Shown here piece by piece: positions 38,181-48,220 of a stretch of 64,000 bases of DNA; the first letter of the stretch is position 1, and every line of letters starts with the position of its first letter. A program made the translations under genes and the position numbers. The notes below the pieces were generated by a model. It saw only the letters and a list, made by a program, of their open reading frames with translations, did not search any database and was not told the DNA's origin. The stretch comes from Streptomyces gossypii. GTDB lineage: Bacteria; Actinomycetota; Actinomycetes; Streptomycetales; Streptomycetaceae. The stretch covers positions 62,001 through 126,000 of the forward strand of contig NZ_JAJAGO010000019.1 in the NCBI RefSeq assembly GCF_025165795.1. The letters run 5' to 3'.

Positions 38181-39505
38181 GCGTCCACCTTCTGATTCGT
38201 CTCCGTGCTGCCGTCCGAGCTGCCGTCCGAGCTGCCGTCCGAGTTCCCGCGGGTGCGGAGGGCACCCGAGCCGCGTACCGCGGTGCCGCGTACGCCGGAG
38301 GAGGAGCCGACCGCGCTCGCGTCGTACGCCGTCTCGGCATGGAACACCTGGTCGAGCCCGGCGACCTCGTCGTCCTCGTCGGCGCGGAACCCGATCGTCG
38401 ACTGGATCAGCTTGGCCAGGAGCCAGGAGACGGCGAAGGAGTAGGCCATCACCGAGAACGCCCCGACCGCCTGCTTGCCGAACTGGCCCGCACCGCCCGC
38501 GCCGTCGACGGCCAGGATGCCGACCAGCAGCGTGCCGATGATGCCGCCCACCAGGTGGACACCCACGACATCGAGTGAATCGTCGTAGCCCAGCTTGTAC
38601 TTGAGGCTGACGGCCCAGGAGCAGGCGGCGCCTGCCAGCAGTCCGATGAGGATCGCACCCATCGCGTTGACGTGCGCACCGGCTGGGGTGATGGCGACCA
38701 GCCCGGCCACCGCGCCGGAGGCGGCGCCGAGGGTGGTGAACGCGCCGTGCCGTACGCGTTCGTACGCCAGCCAGCCGAGCATGGCGGCGCCAGGGGCGAC
38801 CTGGGTGTTGAGCGCCATGGTCGCCGCGGTGCCGTCGGCGGCGAGCGCGGAGCCCGCATTGAAGCCGAACCAGCCGAACCACAGGAGTGCGGCGCCGAGC
38901 ATCACCAGGGGAAGGCTGTGCGGGCGCATCGGGTCGTCGCGGAAGCCGATCCTTCTGCCGACGACCAGCACGGCCGCGAGCGCGCCGATGCCGGCGTTGA
39001 TGTGGACCGCGGTGCCGCCCGCGAAGTCGATGACCTCGAGTTCGTACAGCCAGCCGCCCTCGGCCCACACCCAGTGCGCGACGGGGAAGTAGACGACTGT
39101 CGCCCACAGGGCGATGAACAGGCCCCAGGCGCTGAACTTGACCCGGTCCGCGAGGGCACCGCTCATCAGTGCGGGGGTGAGGACCGCGAACATCAGCTGG
39201 AAGAGGGCGAAGGCGAAGACCGGGATCCCCTCGTCGCCACCCGTCAGGGTGGTGGTGTCGATGCCTTTGAGCCCGATGTGGTCGAAGTTGCCGATGACGC
39301 CGCCGTTGTCGGCGCCGAAGGCGAGCGAGTATCCGTAGAGCACCCACAGCACACTGACGATGCCCATCGAGACGAACGACATCATCAGCATGTTGAGTGC
39401 ACTCTTGACCCGGACCATGCCGCCGTAGAAGAAGGCGAGTCCGGGCGTCATCACCATGACCAGCGCTGCGCTGATCAGTACGAAGGCGGTGTCCGCACCG
39501 TTCAC
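38177..39505 (-). CDS. amtB: Ammonium transporter AmtB
   Basis: A 442-residue membrane protein with about 11 transmembrane helices. Family motifs include FFYGGMVRVKSALNMLMMSF, ALADRVKFSAWGLFIALWAT, the first pore His in FAGGTAVHINAGIGAL and the second in DVVGVHLVGGIIGTLLVG. GTG 39505 is chosen because AGGAGACG precedes it; GTG 39544 is also open. The cytoplasmic C-terminus is unusually long, ends with Ser-Asp-Gly repeats (see 38207), and contains HAETAYD. Confidence 0.95.
   Translation of the reverse strand: MNGADTAFVLISAALVMVMTPGLAFFYGGMVRVKSALNMLMMSFVSMGIVSVLWVLYGYSLAFGADNGGVIGNFDHIGLKGIDTTTLTGGDEGIPVFAFALFQLMFAVLTPALMSGALADRVKFSAWGLFIALWATVVYFPVAHWVWAEGGWLYELEVIDFAGGTAVHINAGIGALAAVLVVGRRIGFRDDPMRPHSLPLVMLGAALLWFGWFGFNAGSALAADGTAATMALNTQVAPGAAMLGWLAYERVRHGAFTTLGAASGAVAGLVAITPAGAHVNAMGAILIGLLAGAACSWAVSLKYKLGYDDSLDVVGVHLVGGIIGTLLVGILAVDGAGGAGQFGKQAVGAFSVMAYSFAVSWLLAKLIQSTIGFRADEDDEVAGLDQVFHAETAYDASAVGSSSGVRGTAVRGSGALRTRGNSDGSSDGSSDGSTETNQKVDA
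38207..38242. repeat. Three tandem 12-bp repeats in amtB
   Basis: GCTGCCGTCCGA is repeated three times without gaps, coding in the antisense direction for an (S-S-D-G)-type tail of AmtB. Copy number is likely to vary between strains through slippage. Confidence 0.8.
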
Positions 39506-39833
39506 AGGGGGCGTCTCCTCGGGACTGGCGACCGTGCGGCGCACGGTCTTGGTGGCCGGAATGCGCCCCAGAATCCCCAGACCCGGTTACCGGTCGTGCC
39601 GTGCGGTGTTTCACGGTGATGACGAAGCGACACGGGTTGTTACGCCTCGGTGAACTCGGGGCGGCCGCACGGCGCACGAGAACCGGCCGCGACACCACCC
39701 GGAGGTGACCTGGCGGGGGAGCCGAGTCGGGCTGTCCGGGGTGGCCGTCGCGGCCGGCGGTCTTCGGCCGCGGGCACCTCCGTACGTGACGCCTCAGGTG
39801 TCACCCACGGTGGCGCGCACGGCGCACGATGCC
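39506..39833. other. 328-bp gap between amtB and nsdA
   Basis: This gap holds the amtB promoter region and the GlnR-like box at 39608-39643. I see no gene in it. The nsdA-proximal half has no recognisable element. Confidence 0.5.
39608..39643 (-). promoter_or_regulatory. GlnR-box-like site upstream of amtB
   Basis: On the minus strand the order is GTAAC, 6 bp, TGTCG, 4 bp, GTCAT, 6 bp, GAAAC. The S. coelicolor GlnR consensus is gTnAC-n6-GaAAC repeated twice. Three half-sites fit well and one spacing is 4 instead of 6. GlnR control of amtB is established in S. coelicolor; the box here is inferred. Confidence 0.5.
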
Positions 39834-41483
39834 TCAGCAGGCCATCGCGCCCTCTCCCTCCGGGAGTTCCGCGAGACGTTCGGTCAGCCGGACGACCTCA
39901 GGCACCTGCCCGAAGTCCCGCGCCGCCGTCGCGGCCGTCTTGCGGAGGCGGTTGTGCACCCGCTCCGATCGCAGCCGGCCCGCGACGTCCATCGCCTCGG
40001 CCGCGCGCGAGGCACAGCGCTCCGGTTCCTTCTGCAGCAGGTGCACACTCGCCATGCCGATCAGATTGAGCGCGTAGGAGCGCTGGGGCCCGCGGCCCTG
40101 CGACACCAGGGGCTCCTGCCGGAAGAGCTCCAGGGCGCGCTCCATCTTCGGCTCGGCGAGGGAGGCGTAGGTGGGGCTGCGGCCGGAGGAGTAGGCGAGG
40201 TCGCGGTAGGAGTGGGCGTTCTGCGCGTGCAGTTCGGCCTCGGAGAAGAAGTGGATCCAGTCCGGATCGCCGTCGCCCGCGTCGATGTCCTGGAAGGTTT
40301 CCTCGGCCATCCGCACGGCCCGCCTGCACTTGCCGGGCTGGCCCATGTTGGCGTAGGCGCGCGCCTCCATGGCGTGCAGCATCGCCTGGGTGCGTGCCGT
40401 GGCCGCCTCGCGGCTGCCGTACTGCGCGAGGTGGATCAGCTCCAGCGCGTCCTCGGGCCGGCCCAGATGGATCATCTGCCTGCTCATGTCGGAGAGCACA
40501 TACGACCCCAGTGGGCGGTCCCCCGCCTCCTTGGCGGCGTGCAGAGCCAGTACGAAATACTTCTGCGCCGTCGGCTGCAGCCCGATGTCGTACGACATCC
40601 AGCCCGCCAGTTCGGCCAGCTCGGCCGTCACCCGGAACAGCCGGTGGGTCACGGCCTCGGTGTGGGTGTCGTGCAGCAGGTCCGTCACCTCGTGCAGTTG
40701 GCCCACGACGGCCTTGCGCCGCAGGCCGCCACCGCACTGCGCGTCCCATGTCCGGAACATCACGGTGGTCTGCTCCAGCAGTTCCAGCTCCGGGATGGAG
40801 AGGCCCACGGCCCGGCACCCGCCCGCCCCGCCACTCCGGCCGCACGCGGGCGGCGGCTGCCGGGCACCGGGGCCGCCGTGGGCGCCAGGTAACCCAGGGC
40901 CGGGGAGGGGGCCCGGGACTCCGGCGCCCGCGGGGCTCCCGGCGGGCATCCCGCCGGGAGGTCCGGGTGGCGCGACCGAGGGGAGGGGCCCCGGGACCGC
41001 CGGGGCACCGGCCGCCGCGGGGGACGGGACCAGCCACCTCTGCATCGGCTCGATCAGCGACTGGCCTGCGGACATCGCCAGTGAGTTACCGAGGAAGCCG
41101 CTGCGGCCCAGCATCAGGTCGCTGCGCGAGAACTCGTTGATCATCGCCACGGTCTGCGGTCCGGCCCACGGCAGATCGACTCCGGAGGAGGCGGGCGAGC
41201 GGCGGGTGGGCCGGAGACCGAGGTCCTCCACGGCCACGACGCAGCCGAAGCGTTCGGAAAAGAGCTCGGAGAGGATGCGGGGAATGGGCTCACGCGGCTG
41301 CTCGCCGTCCAGCCAGCGGCGCACCCGCGAGGTGTCCGTGCTGATGTGGTGCGCACCGAGCTGGCGGGCCCGCCGGTTCACCTGACGGGCCAGCTCGCCC
41401 TTCGACCAGCCGCTGCGGGCGAACCACGAATCCAGTAGCTCGTTCGGGCACTTCTCCGCCGCGCCGCCAACGCTGCCGCTCAC
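39834..41483 (-). CDS. nsdA: NsdA, negative regulator of differentiation and antibiotics
   Basis: This 549-residue protein matches NsdA, whose loss in S. coelicolor increases sporulation and antibiotic production. The N-terminus (PNELLDSWFARSGWSKGELA, then RRARQLGAHHISTDTSRVRR) is a helix-turn-helix-like domain with the conserved WLDGEQPREPIPRILSELFS. After a Gly/Pro-rich linker, which is expanded here, the C-terminal half is TPR-like (ALHAAKEAGDRPLGSYVLSD, HAMEARAYANMGQPGKCRRA). GTG 41483 starts the conserved part. Confidence 0.9.
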   Translation of the reverse strand: MSGSVGGAAEKCPNELLDSWFARSGWSKGELARQVNRRARQLGAHHISTDTSRVRRWLDGEQPREPIPRILSELFSERFGCVVAVEDLGLRPTRRSPASSGVDLPWAGPQTVAMINEFSRSDLMLGRSGFLGNSLAMSAGQSLIEPMQRWLVPSPAAAGAPAVPGPLPSVAPPGPPGGMPAGSPAGAGVPGPLPGPGLPGAHGGPGARQPPPACGRSGGAGGCRAVGLSIPELELLEQTTVMFRTWDAQCGGGLRRKAVVGQLHEVTDLLHDTHTEAVTHRLFRVTAELAELAGWMSYDIGLQPTAQKYFVLALHAAKEAGDRPLGSYVLSDMSRQMIHLGRPEDALELIHLAQYGSREAATARTQAMLHAMEARAYANMGQPGKCRRAVRMAEETFQDIDAGDGDPDWIHFFSEAELHAQNAHSYRDLAYSSGRSPTYASLAEPKMERALELFRQEPLVSQGRGPQRSYALNLIGMASVHLLQKEPERCASRAAEAMDVAGRLRSERVHNRLRKTAATAARDFGQVPEVVRLTERLAELPEGEGAMAC

Positions 41484-41802
41484 GGGTAACGCCCCCATCC
41501 GGCCCGCCACTCGCCATGCCTCCGGCATAGGCGTGTGCGGAGCATCTCGCCGCTGTGTGTACCGAAAGTAACCCCACGATCACCCTTCGCGCGAGGGTGA
41601 AGACGGAATCGCCACCATTCGCCACCCCTTCGAATGAACCTTTCAGCAGCCCACCACGATTCACTTGACGACCGGGCCGCCCCAGCGCAGCCCGGACCGG
41701 CGGGCAGCAGCCCGGACACCCCGGCCGAGGCGGCGGCGGTCCCGGCCCAGCCGTCCGCACCGCGGTCGTAACCATCAGCACCCAGGACCCGTTGGAGGGA
41801 GC

Positions 41803-42498
41803 ATGGGCTTCACGATCGGCGCCATCGGCAGCGGCATCCGGGATATCCGTGACATTCGTGAGCTGCGCCCGGGATCACGGCGCCGAAGCCGCGCCTCGGA
41901 GTGCGTCGCCGTCGCGGAGTACGCCGGGCTGTGGGGCTGGCCCGTGGTACCGGGGGCCCGTGCCGCGCGCGGCGGCGGCCGCACGAGATGCTCCTGCGGC
42001 GCCGACTGCTGCCCCGCGCCCGGCGCGCATCCGCTGGACGCCGCTCTGGAGGTTCATGCGGGGGCGACTCTGGACGAGGTCACCGAGGCGTGGGGCCAAG
42101 TGCCGGGGGCGGCCCTGCTGCTGCCGACCGGGCGGGCCTTCGACGTCCTGGAGGTGTCCGAGGCGGTCGGCAGGCAGTCGCTCGCCCGACTGGAGCGGAT
42201 GGGGCTTCCGCTGGGCCCGGTGGCCCTCGCGCCGCACGGGCGAGCCTGGTTCCTGGTCGCTCCGGGCGCGGCGGCCGAGCTTCCCCAGCTGCTCTACCGC
42301 ATGGGCTGGGACGACGCGGGGATCGATCTGCGCGGGCTCGGCGCGGGCGAGCACATCACCGCGCCGCCCTCCGACCTCGGCGGTCTGGGCGCGGTGCGCT
42401 GGCTGCGCCCGCCGAGTCCGGAGCGCGCCGCGTATCCCCCGGAGGCCCGGCTGCTGCTCGGGACTCTCGCGTACGTCTGCCACCGCTCGGGCGACTGA
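41803..42498 (+). CDS. Primase/polymerase-like (bifunctional prim-pol N-terminal) protein
   Basis: This protein has 231 residues from ATG 41803 with GGAGGGAGC. Residues ~34-225 resemble the N-terminal domain of bifunctional DNA primase/polymerases (CVAVAEYAGLWGWPVVPGAR, ALLLPTGRAFDVLEVSEAVG, GHITAPPS-like GEHITAPPSDLG). No helicase domain follows and the catalytic acidic pair typical of active enzymes is not evident, so it may be a regulatory derivative. The same gene follows nsdA in other streptomycetes. It is transcribed divergently from nsdA. Confidence 0.7.
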   Translation: MGFTIGAIGSGIRDIRDIRELRPGSRRRSRASECVAVAEYAGLWGWPVVPGARAARGGGRTRCSCGADCCPAPGAHPLDAALEVHAGATLDEVTEAWGQVPGAALLLPTGRAFDVLEVSEAVGRQSLARLERMGLPLGPVALAPHGRAWFLVAPGAAAELPQLLYRMGWDDAGIDLRGLGAGEHITAPPSDLGGLGAVRWLRPPSPERAAYPPEARLLLGTLAYVCHRSGD

Positions 42499-42529
42499 CG
42501 CCCCGGTGGCACCGGGCACCGCCCACGTC

Positions 42530-43735
42530 TCACTCCGTGCCGATGAGCGCGTCCACGAACGCTCCCGGCTCGAACGGGGCCAGATCGTCCGCTCCCTCAC
42601 CGAGACCGACCAGCTTGACCGGTACGCCCAGCTCCCGCTGGACCGCCACCACGATGCCGCCCTTGGCCGTACCGTCGAGCTTGGTGAGCACGATGCCCGT
42701 GATGTTTACGACCTCGGCGAACACTCGCGCCTGCACCAGACCGTTCTGCCCGGTCGTGGCGTCCAGCACCAGCAGCACCTCGTCCACCGGGCCGTGCTTC
42801 TCGACGACGCGCTTGACCTTGCCCAGCTCGTCCATGAGGCCGGTCTTGGTGTGCAGCCGGCCCGCGGTGTCGATCAGCACGACGTCCGCGCCTTCCTCGG
42901 TGCCTTCCTTGACCGCGTCGAAGGCGACCGAGGCCGGGTCTCCGCCTTCCGGCCCCCGGACGGTGCGGGCACCCACGCGGTCGCCCCAGGTCTGGAGCTG
43001 GTCCGCTGCCGCGGCGCGGAAGGTGTCGGCCGCACCCAGCACGACGGACTTGCCGTCTGCCACCAGCACGCGGCCCAGCTTGCCGGTGGTGGTGGTCTTG
43101 CCGGTGCCGTTGACGCCGACCACGAGCACAACGCCCGGCCGGTCCACAGTCCCGCGGGTGTCGGTGTGCACCGTACGGTCGAGGTCCTCACCGACGAGCT
43201 TCACCAGTTCGTCGCGCAGCAGCGCGCGCAGTTCCTCAGGGGTGCGGGTACCGAGTACCTTCACGCGCTCGCGCAGCGCCTCGACAAGTTCCTGGGTGGG
43301 GGCGACGCCGACGTCCGCGGTGAGCAGCGTGTCCTCGACCTCCTCCCAGGTCTCCTCGTCCAGGCGCTCCCGTGACAGCAGGGTCAGCAGGCCCTTGCCC
43401 AGGGAGTTCTGGGAGCGCGAGAGGCGGGCGCGCAGCCGTACGAGGCGGCCCGCAGCGGGTTCCGGGATCTCGATCTCGGGGGCGGGCGGAGCGACGACGG
43501 GCGGGGCCTCCCGTACATCGGTATCGGGCAGGCCGACCTCGTCGATCGTTCTGCGCGACTCCTCCACGGAGGTCTCCGCGTCCTCACCGATCTGCGGCTC
43601 GGCGGGCGGCGCGGTGGTGGGGGCGGCGGGCTCCCGGGACTCGACGGCCTTCTTCCTGCGGCCGGTGACCACGAGTCCGGCGATCGCGGCGAGCGCGACC
43701 ACGGCGATGACTAGGGCAAGGATGACGATGTCCAT
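42530..43735 (-). CDS. ftsY: SRP receptor FtsY
   Basis: A 401-residue membrane-associated GTPase that receives the SRP-ribosome complex. The N-terminus is a membrane anchor (IVILALVIAVVALAAIAGLV) followed by an acidic A domain (~25-95). The NG domain has GVNGTGKTTTTGKL, DTAGRLHTKTGLMDELGKV and TKLDGTAKGG, all typical. Its partner Ffh is encoded in the same window. Confidence 0.97.
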   Translation of the reverse strand: MDIVILALVIAVVALAAIAGLVVTGRRKKAVESREPAAPTTAPPAEPQIGEDAETSVEESRRTIDEVGLPDTDVREAPPVVAPPAPEIEIPEPAAGRLVRLRARLSRSQNSLGKGLLTLLSRERLDEETWEEVEDTLLTADVGVAPTQELVEALRERVKVLGTRTPEELRALLRDELVKLVGEDLDRTVHTDTRGTVDRPGVVLVVGVNGTGKTTTTGKLGRVLVADGKSVVLGAADTFRAAAADQLQTWGDRVGARTVRGPEGGDPASVAFDAVKEGTEEGADVVLIDTAGRLHTKTGLMDELGKVKRVVEKHGPVDEVLLVLDATTGQNGLVQARVFAEVVNITGIVLTKLDGTAKGGIVVAVQRELGVPVKLVGLGEGADDLAPFEPGAFVDALIGTE

Positions 43736-44299
43736 CGGCGCCTTTCAGAACAAACCCACCAGCTGAGCCGGTACGTGAAATATGAGGGCCGTCTGCCTCC
43801 GGGCAGCGGTCTGGGCTTGGCCGTCATGAGGCCGTCGGGACGGCCGAGTGGGAATCCCCTCCTCGGAGGGGAGGAGTCACGACGCGACCCAGTATTCCAT
43901 CAGAGGGTCGCCGTGCCGACGGGTGCTCGGCCGCGTCGGGGAGGGGCCGCATGCAGATGCCGCCCCGGCTCGGGACTGAGCCGGGGCGGCATCATGCGGA
44001 GGAGACGGCGGCGGGGATGGTGCCCGCCTCCTCCCACGCTTTTGAAGATAAAAGCGACGTGCTGAGAATATTCCTTCAAGTGTCTAAGTCAAGGGGTCTC
44101 GGGGGGAATCACTCGTGGTGCCACCAGAAATGCTGTGTGTGCATCCCCGGATGCGTGGCTGAGTCCGTACTGCGTCCGTGGCGAGTCCGTGTCCGGCTGC
44201 ATCAGCCGGCAAAGCAGGAAGGTGAGCGAGGTGCACCTCAGGATCCGTCACACAGGTCGTGTTCAATCTGTGAAGGTGAGCCCCGAACAGAGATGAGGT
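43736..44299. other. 564-bp gap between smc and ftsY
   Basis: No convincing gene. It contains the smc terminator-like hairpin at 43956-43993, a small AT-rich hairpin CGCTTTT/AAAAGCG (44037-44056), and an AT-richer stretch 44050-44110 that is unusual for the region. The ftsY promoter must lie near 43736-43900. A small RNA is possible but unsupported. Confidence 0.45.
43956..43993. terminator. 16-bp hairpin downstream of smc
   Basis: GATGCCGCCCCGGCTC (43956-43971) and GAGCCGGGGCGGCATC (43978-43993) form a perfect 16-bp stem with a 6-nt loop. There is no T-run. It could serve as terminator for smc transcripts. Confidence 0.7.
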
Positions 44300-47200
44300 T
44301 CAGCTCAGCCGCTGGCTGATCACCTTCGAGACGCCGTCGCCCTGCATGGAGACGCCGTAGAGAGCGTCGCCGACCTCCATTGTGCGCTTCTGATGGGTGA
44401 TGACGATCAGCTGCGAGCTGTCCTTCAGCTCCTTCATGATCCCGATCAGCCGCTGCAGGTTCGTGTCGTCCAGCGCAGCCTCGACCTCGTCCATCACATA
44501 GAACGGGCTCGGGCGCGCCTTGAAGATCGACACGAGCAGCGCGACGGCCGTCAGCGAGCGCTCGCCGCCGGAGAGCAGCGAGAGCCGCTTGACCTTCTTG
44601 CCGGGGGGCCTGGCCTCGACGTCGACTCCGGTGGCCAGCATGTCGTCCGGCGTGGTGAGCACCAGACGTCCCTCACCACCCGGGAAGAGCCGCGAGAACA
44701 CTCCTTCGAACTCACGTGCCGTGTCGTGATACGCCTCCGTGAAGACCTGTTCGACCCGCTCGTCGACCTCCTTCACCACCTGAAGCAGGTCGGCGCGGGT
44801 CTTCTTCAGGTCCTCCAGCTGCTCGCTGAGAAACTGGTGGCGCTCCTCCAGCGCCGCGAACTCCTCCAGCGCCAGCGGGTTGATCTTCCCCAGCTGCTGG
44901 TACGCGCGCTCCGCCGCCTTCAGTCGTTTCTCCTGCTCGGCCCGCACGAAGGGCACCGGACTGTTGCGCGGATGCCCGGGGTCCTCGGGAAGCTCCTCCC
45001 CCTCCGCCGGCGGCGAGGGCGGCACCAGCTGGTCAGGCCCGTACTCGCTGACGAGGCCGGCGGGTTCGACGCCCAGCTCCTCCAGTGCCCTGGTTTCCAG
45101 CTGCTCGATCCGGAGCCGCTTCTCCGCCCCCAGCACCTCGCCCCGGTGTACCGAGTCGGTGAGCTTGTCCAGCTCGTCCTTCAGCTCCCGGCCCTCGTTC
45201 CGTGCGGCGACGAGCGCCCGTTCCCGCGCCGCCTTGGCCGCCTCCGCCGTCTCCCGCTCCTGCTGGGCCCGCCGGAGCGACTCCTCGACATGCGCGAGGA
45301 GCTGGCGGGCGCCGCTCTCCACCGCGGCGGCGACCTCCGCCTCGTGCCGCAGCCGGGCACGCCGCTGCTGCGCCCGCGCCCGCGCCTCGCGCTCGGCCCG
45401 CGCTCCCCGGTCGAGTGAATCCGCACGGCCCGCGAGGCCCTTGACCCGCTCCTCGTGAGTACGGACCTGGAGCCGCGCCTCCATCTCCGTCTGCCGTGCG
45501 TTGGCGCCGTCGGCGGCCAGCCGGTCGCGTACGGAGGTGTCCGGCTCCGTCTCGTCCTGCTGCGCCTCCTGCGACACCGCCAGGCGCTCGGCCAGCTCCT
45601 CGGCCTCCTCCGTCGCCCGCATCAGCGACTCCTCGGCCCTGGCGACGGCTGCCGCGGACCGCTCAGCCTCGCCCGCCGCCGCCCGCGCCTGGCCGCCGAG
45701 CCGCCCCAGCTGCCCGGCGACCTGCGACTTCTCCCGGTCCGCCGCGCTGCGCCTGCCGCTCAGCTCCTCCAGCAGCACGGAGCACTCCTGGCGGCGCTCC
45801 TTTGCCCGCTCCTGCTGTCTCGCGGTGTCCTCGCAACGGATGGCCAGCGACTTCAGCTCGGCGGCGGCCTCGTCGACGGCGGCCTGGGCCTCCAGCAGGC
45901 TGGGCGCGCCCGCCGAGCCGCCCTGCGCGAAGTGCGCGCCGAGCAGATCGCCTTCGCCGGTGACGGCGACCAGTTCCGGCCGGGCCCTGACCAGCTCCTC
46001 GGCGTCCTCCAGCGTGCCGACGACCACCACGCCGCGCAGCAGCGTCCGCAGCGCGGGCATCAGCGGGCCGGGTGCCTGTACGAGGGCGACGGCGCGGAGG
46101 GCTGACGCGCCGCCCGCCCCCTCGGGGCCCCGCGTCGTGTCCGGGGCCCGCGTCGCGTCGGTCGCGCCCGTTGTTCCCGCCGCCTCCGGCGCCGCCGCGT
46201 CCCGCGCCTCGGCCGTGCCCAGCAGCAGTGCCGCTCGGCCGGCGTCATTCTTGCGCAGCAGCCGCAGCGCCTCGGCCGCCGTACCCGGGTCCTCGACTGC
46301 CAGCGCGTCGGCGGCGGCGCCGAGTGCCGCCGCCACCGGGACTTCGAAGCCCGGCTGCACCTTCAGCAGTTCCGCCGCGGGTCCGAGTACTCCGCTGAGC
46401 CGGTCCCGGGCGTCCAGCAGAGCACCGGTGCCGTCCTTGCGGCGGAGTCCCAGCGCCAGCGCGTCGTGGCGGGCGGAGGTGGCGGCGCGCCCGCGCTCCG
46501 CCGTGTTGGCGGCGTCCCTCGCTTCGGTGAGGGCGGCCTCGGCCTCCGCGAGCGCCCGCTTGGCCGCCTCGTGCCGCTCCGCGAGGTCCTCGTCTGCGCT
46601 GTCCAGGCCGTCGACTTCCGACTGGAGCGCCTCGTACTCCCGCTGCGCGATGGCGGCGCGGTTCTCGGCGTCCTCCCGGGCGGTCGCCAGCCGGTCGATC
46701 TCGGACTGGGCCGACGCCGCGCGGCTGCGGGCGGCGTTCACCTGCCCGTGCAGCCTGGCCAGACCCTCCCGGCGGTCGGCGAGGGCCCGGGTCGCGTCCT
46801 TGAGCCGCCGGTCCTCCTCCTGCAACTGGCGCTCCAGCCCGGCCCGGTGGGAAACGGTGTCTTCCAGGGCTGTCGAGGCGGCCTCCAGCGCTGCTTCGAG
46901 TTCCGCCTCCTGCTCGCGGATGCGGGCCGCCTCCCGCTCCATGTCCTCCGGGTCGCGGCCCCGCCGTTCCTCCTCGGGGCGCGCGCTCGCGCTCTTGACC
47001 CGGGCGTCCGCCAGGCTGACGGTGCCGCGTACCCGCTCGGCGAGCTGGGAGAGCTCGTGCCAGGTCTGCTGGGCACGCTGCAGACGGGGGGCCAGGGTGC
47101 GTACCTGCTGCTCCAGATCGGCCTCCCGCTGCCGGGCCGCCTTCAGCCGGGCCTCGGCCGTCTCCTTGCTTTCCTTGAGCGCCGCCTCGTCCGCGATCTC

Positions 47201-47929
47201 GGCGCTCAGTGCCCGGCGCAGCGTCACCAGGTCGTCGGCGACCAGCCGGAGCCGGGCGTCCCGCAGATCCGCCTGGATGACCTGCGCCCGACGGGCGACC
47301 GCGGCCTGCCGGCCGAGTGGCTTGAGCTGGCGGCGCAGCTCGTCGGTCAGGTCCTGAACCCGGGCGAGGTTCGCCTGCATGGCGTCGAGCTTCCGCAGCG
47401 CCTTCTCCTTGCGCTTGCGGTGCTTGAGCACACCGGCCGCCTCCTCGATGAAGGCGCGGCGACCGGTCGGGTCGGCGTGCAGGACGGAGTCGAGCTGGCC
47501 CTGGCCGACGATGACGTGCATCTCCCGGCCGATGCCGGAGTCCGAGAGCAGTTCCTGGATGTCCAGCAGCCGGCAGGTGTCTCCGTTGATCTGGTATTCA
47601 CTGCCGCCGTTGCGGAACATGATCCGGGTGAGGGTGACTTCGGAGTAGTCGATCGGGAGCGCGCCGTCGGCGTTGTCGACCGTGAGCGAGACCTCGGCAC
47701 GGCCCAGGGGCGGCCGCCCCGTCGTCCCGGCGAAGATGACGTCCTCCATTTTGCCGCCGCGCAGCGACTTGGCGCCCTGCTCGCCCATGACCCAGGACAG
47801 CGCGTCCACGACGTTGGACTTCCCGGAGCCGTTCGGACCGACCACGCAGGTGATTCCGGGCTCGAAGCGCAGCGTGGTGGCAGAAGCGAAGGACTTGAAC
47901 CCCCGCAGGGTCAGGCTCTTGAGGTGCAC
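44300..47929 (-). CDS. smc: Chromosome segregation protein SMC
   Basis: A 1209-residue ATPase of the condensin complex. The head has Walker A GPNGSGKSN (31-39). Two long coiled coils (~170-500 and ~670-1010) flank the hinge, which here contains a low-complexity insert (AAPEAAGTTGATDATRAPDT). The C-terminal head has the signature LSLLSGGERSLTAVALLVSI and Walker B FYVMDEVEAALDD. ATG 47929 gives the family start MHLKSLTLRGFKSFAS. Confidence 0.97.
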   Translation of the reverse strand: MHLKSLTLRGFKSFASATTLRFEPGITCVVGPNGSGKSNVVDALSWVMGEQGAKSLRGGKMEDVIFAGTTGRPPLGRAEVSLTVDNADGALPIDYSEVTLTRIMFRNGGSEYQINGDTCRLLDIQELLSDSGIGREMHVIVGQGQLDSVLHADPTGRRAFIEEAAGVLKHRKRKEKALRKLDAMQANLARVQDLTDELRRQLKPLGRQAAVARRAQVIQADLRDARLRLVADDLVTLRRALSAEIADEAALKESKETAEARLKAARQREADLEQQVRTLAPRLQRAQQTWHELSQLAERVRGTVSLADARVKSASARPEEERRGRDPEDMEREAARIREQEAELEAALEAASTALEDTVSHRAGLERQLQEEDRRLKDATRALADRREGLARLHGQVNAARSRAASAQSEIDRLATAREDAENRAAIAQREYEALQSEVDGLDSADEDLAERHEAAKRALAEAEAALTEARDAANTAERGRAATSARHDALALGLRRKDGTGALLDARDRLSGVLGPAAELLKVQPGFEVPVAAALGAAADALAVEDPGTAAEALRLLRKNDAGRAALLLGTAEARDAAAPEAAGTTGATDATRAPDTTRGPEGAGGASALRAVALVQAPGPLMPALRTLLRGVVVVGTLEDAEELVRARPELVAVTGEGDLLGAHFAQGGSAGAPSLLEAQAAVDEAAAELKSLAIRCEDTARQQERAKERRQECSVLLEELSGRRSAADREKSQVAGQLGRLGGQARAAAGEAERSAAAVARAEESLMRATEEAEELAERLAVSQEAQQDETEPDTSVRDRLAADGANARQTEMEARLQVRTHEERVKGLAGRADSLDRGARAEREARARAQQRRARLRHEAEVAAAVESGARQLLAHVEESLRRAQQERETAEAAKAARERALVAARNEGRELKDELDKLTDSVHRGEVLGAEKRLRIEQLETRALEELGVEPAGLVSEYGPDQLVPPSPPAEGEELPEDPGHPRNSPVPFVRAEQEKRLKAAERAYQQLGKINPLALEEFAALEERHQFLSEQLEDLKKTRADLLQVVKEVDERVEQVFTEAYHDTAREFEGVFSRLFPGGEGRLVLTTPDDMLATGVDVEARPPGKKVKRLSLLSGGERSLTAVALLVSIFKARPSPFYVMDEVEAALDDTNLQRLIGIMKELKDSSQLIVITHQKRTMEVGDALYGVSMQGDGVSKVISQRLS

Positions 47930-48146
47930 GGCGTCGGACTCTACCTCTCGCCCCTCCCCCGGCGCCGTCCCCTGCCCGTCCCGCCGCGCCGCTCAGGCGC
48001 GCGCCGCTCAGGACACACCGCACGCAGGGGGCCGCAGGCCGGGAGGGGCATTGGGGTTTGGACGCGGAGGGCGCAGGGCACATCAGACGGTAAGCAGCAT
48101 GCGAACAAACGGTTACCGGGGGCGACAGGGGCAAGCGGAAACGACG

Positions 48147-48168
48147 AAGGGACGCCGGAGCGTCCCTT
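48147..48168 (-). terminator. Terminator after the 48221 gene
   Basis: AAGGGACGC (48147-48155) and GCGTCCCTT (48160-48168) with a CGGA loop. It lies 50 bp beyond the stop of the small coiled-coil gene on the minus strand. Confidence 0.65.
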
Positions 48169-48220
48169 GAGGTATCTGAGCGGATGGCAACGCCGTACCC
48201 GACTGGCCCGTGGGGCTGAG

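Noticed and set aside
44037..44110. A small RNA gene in the smc-ftsY gap
   Set aside because: Only a weak 7-bp AT-rich hairpin and locally lower GC are visible; no promoter-terminator pair could be fitted.
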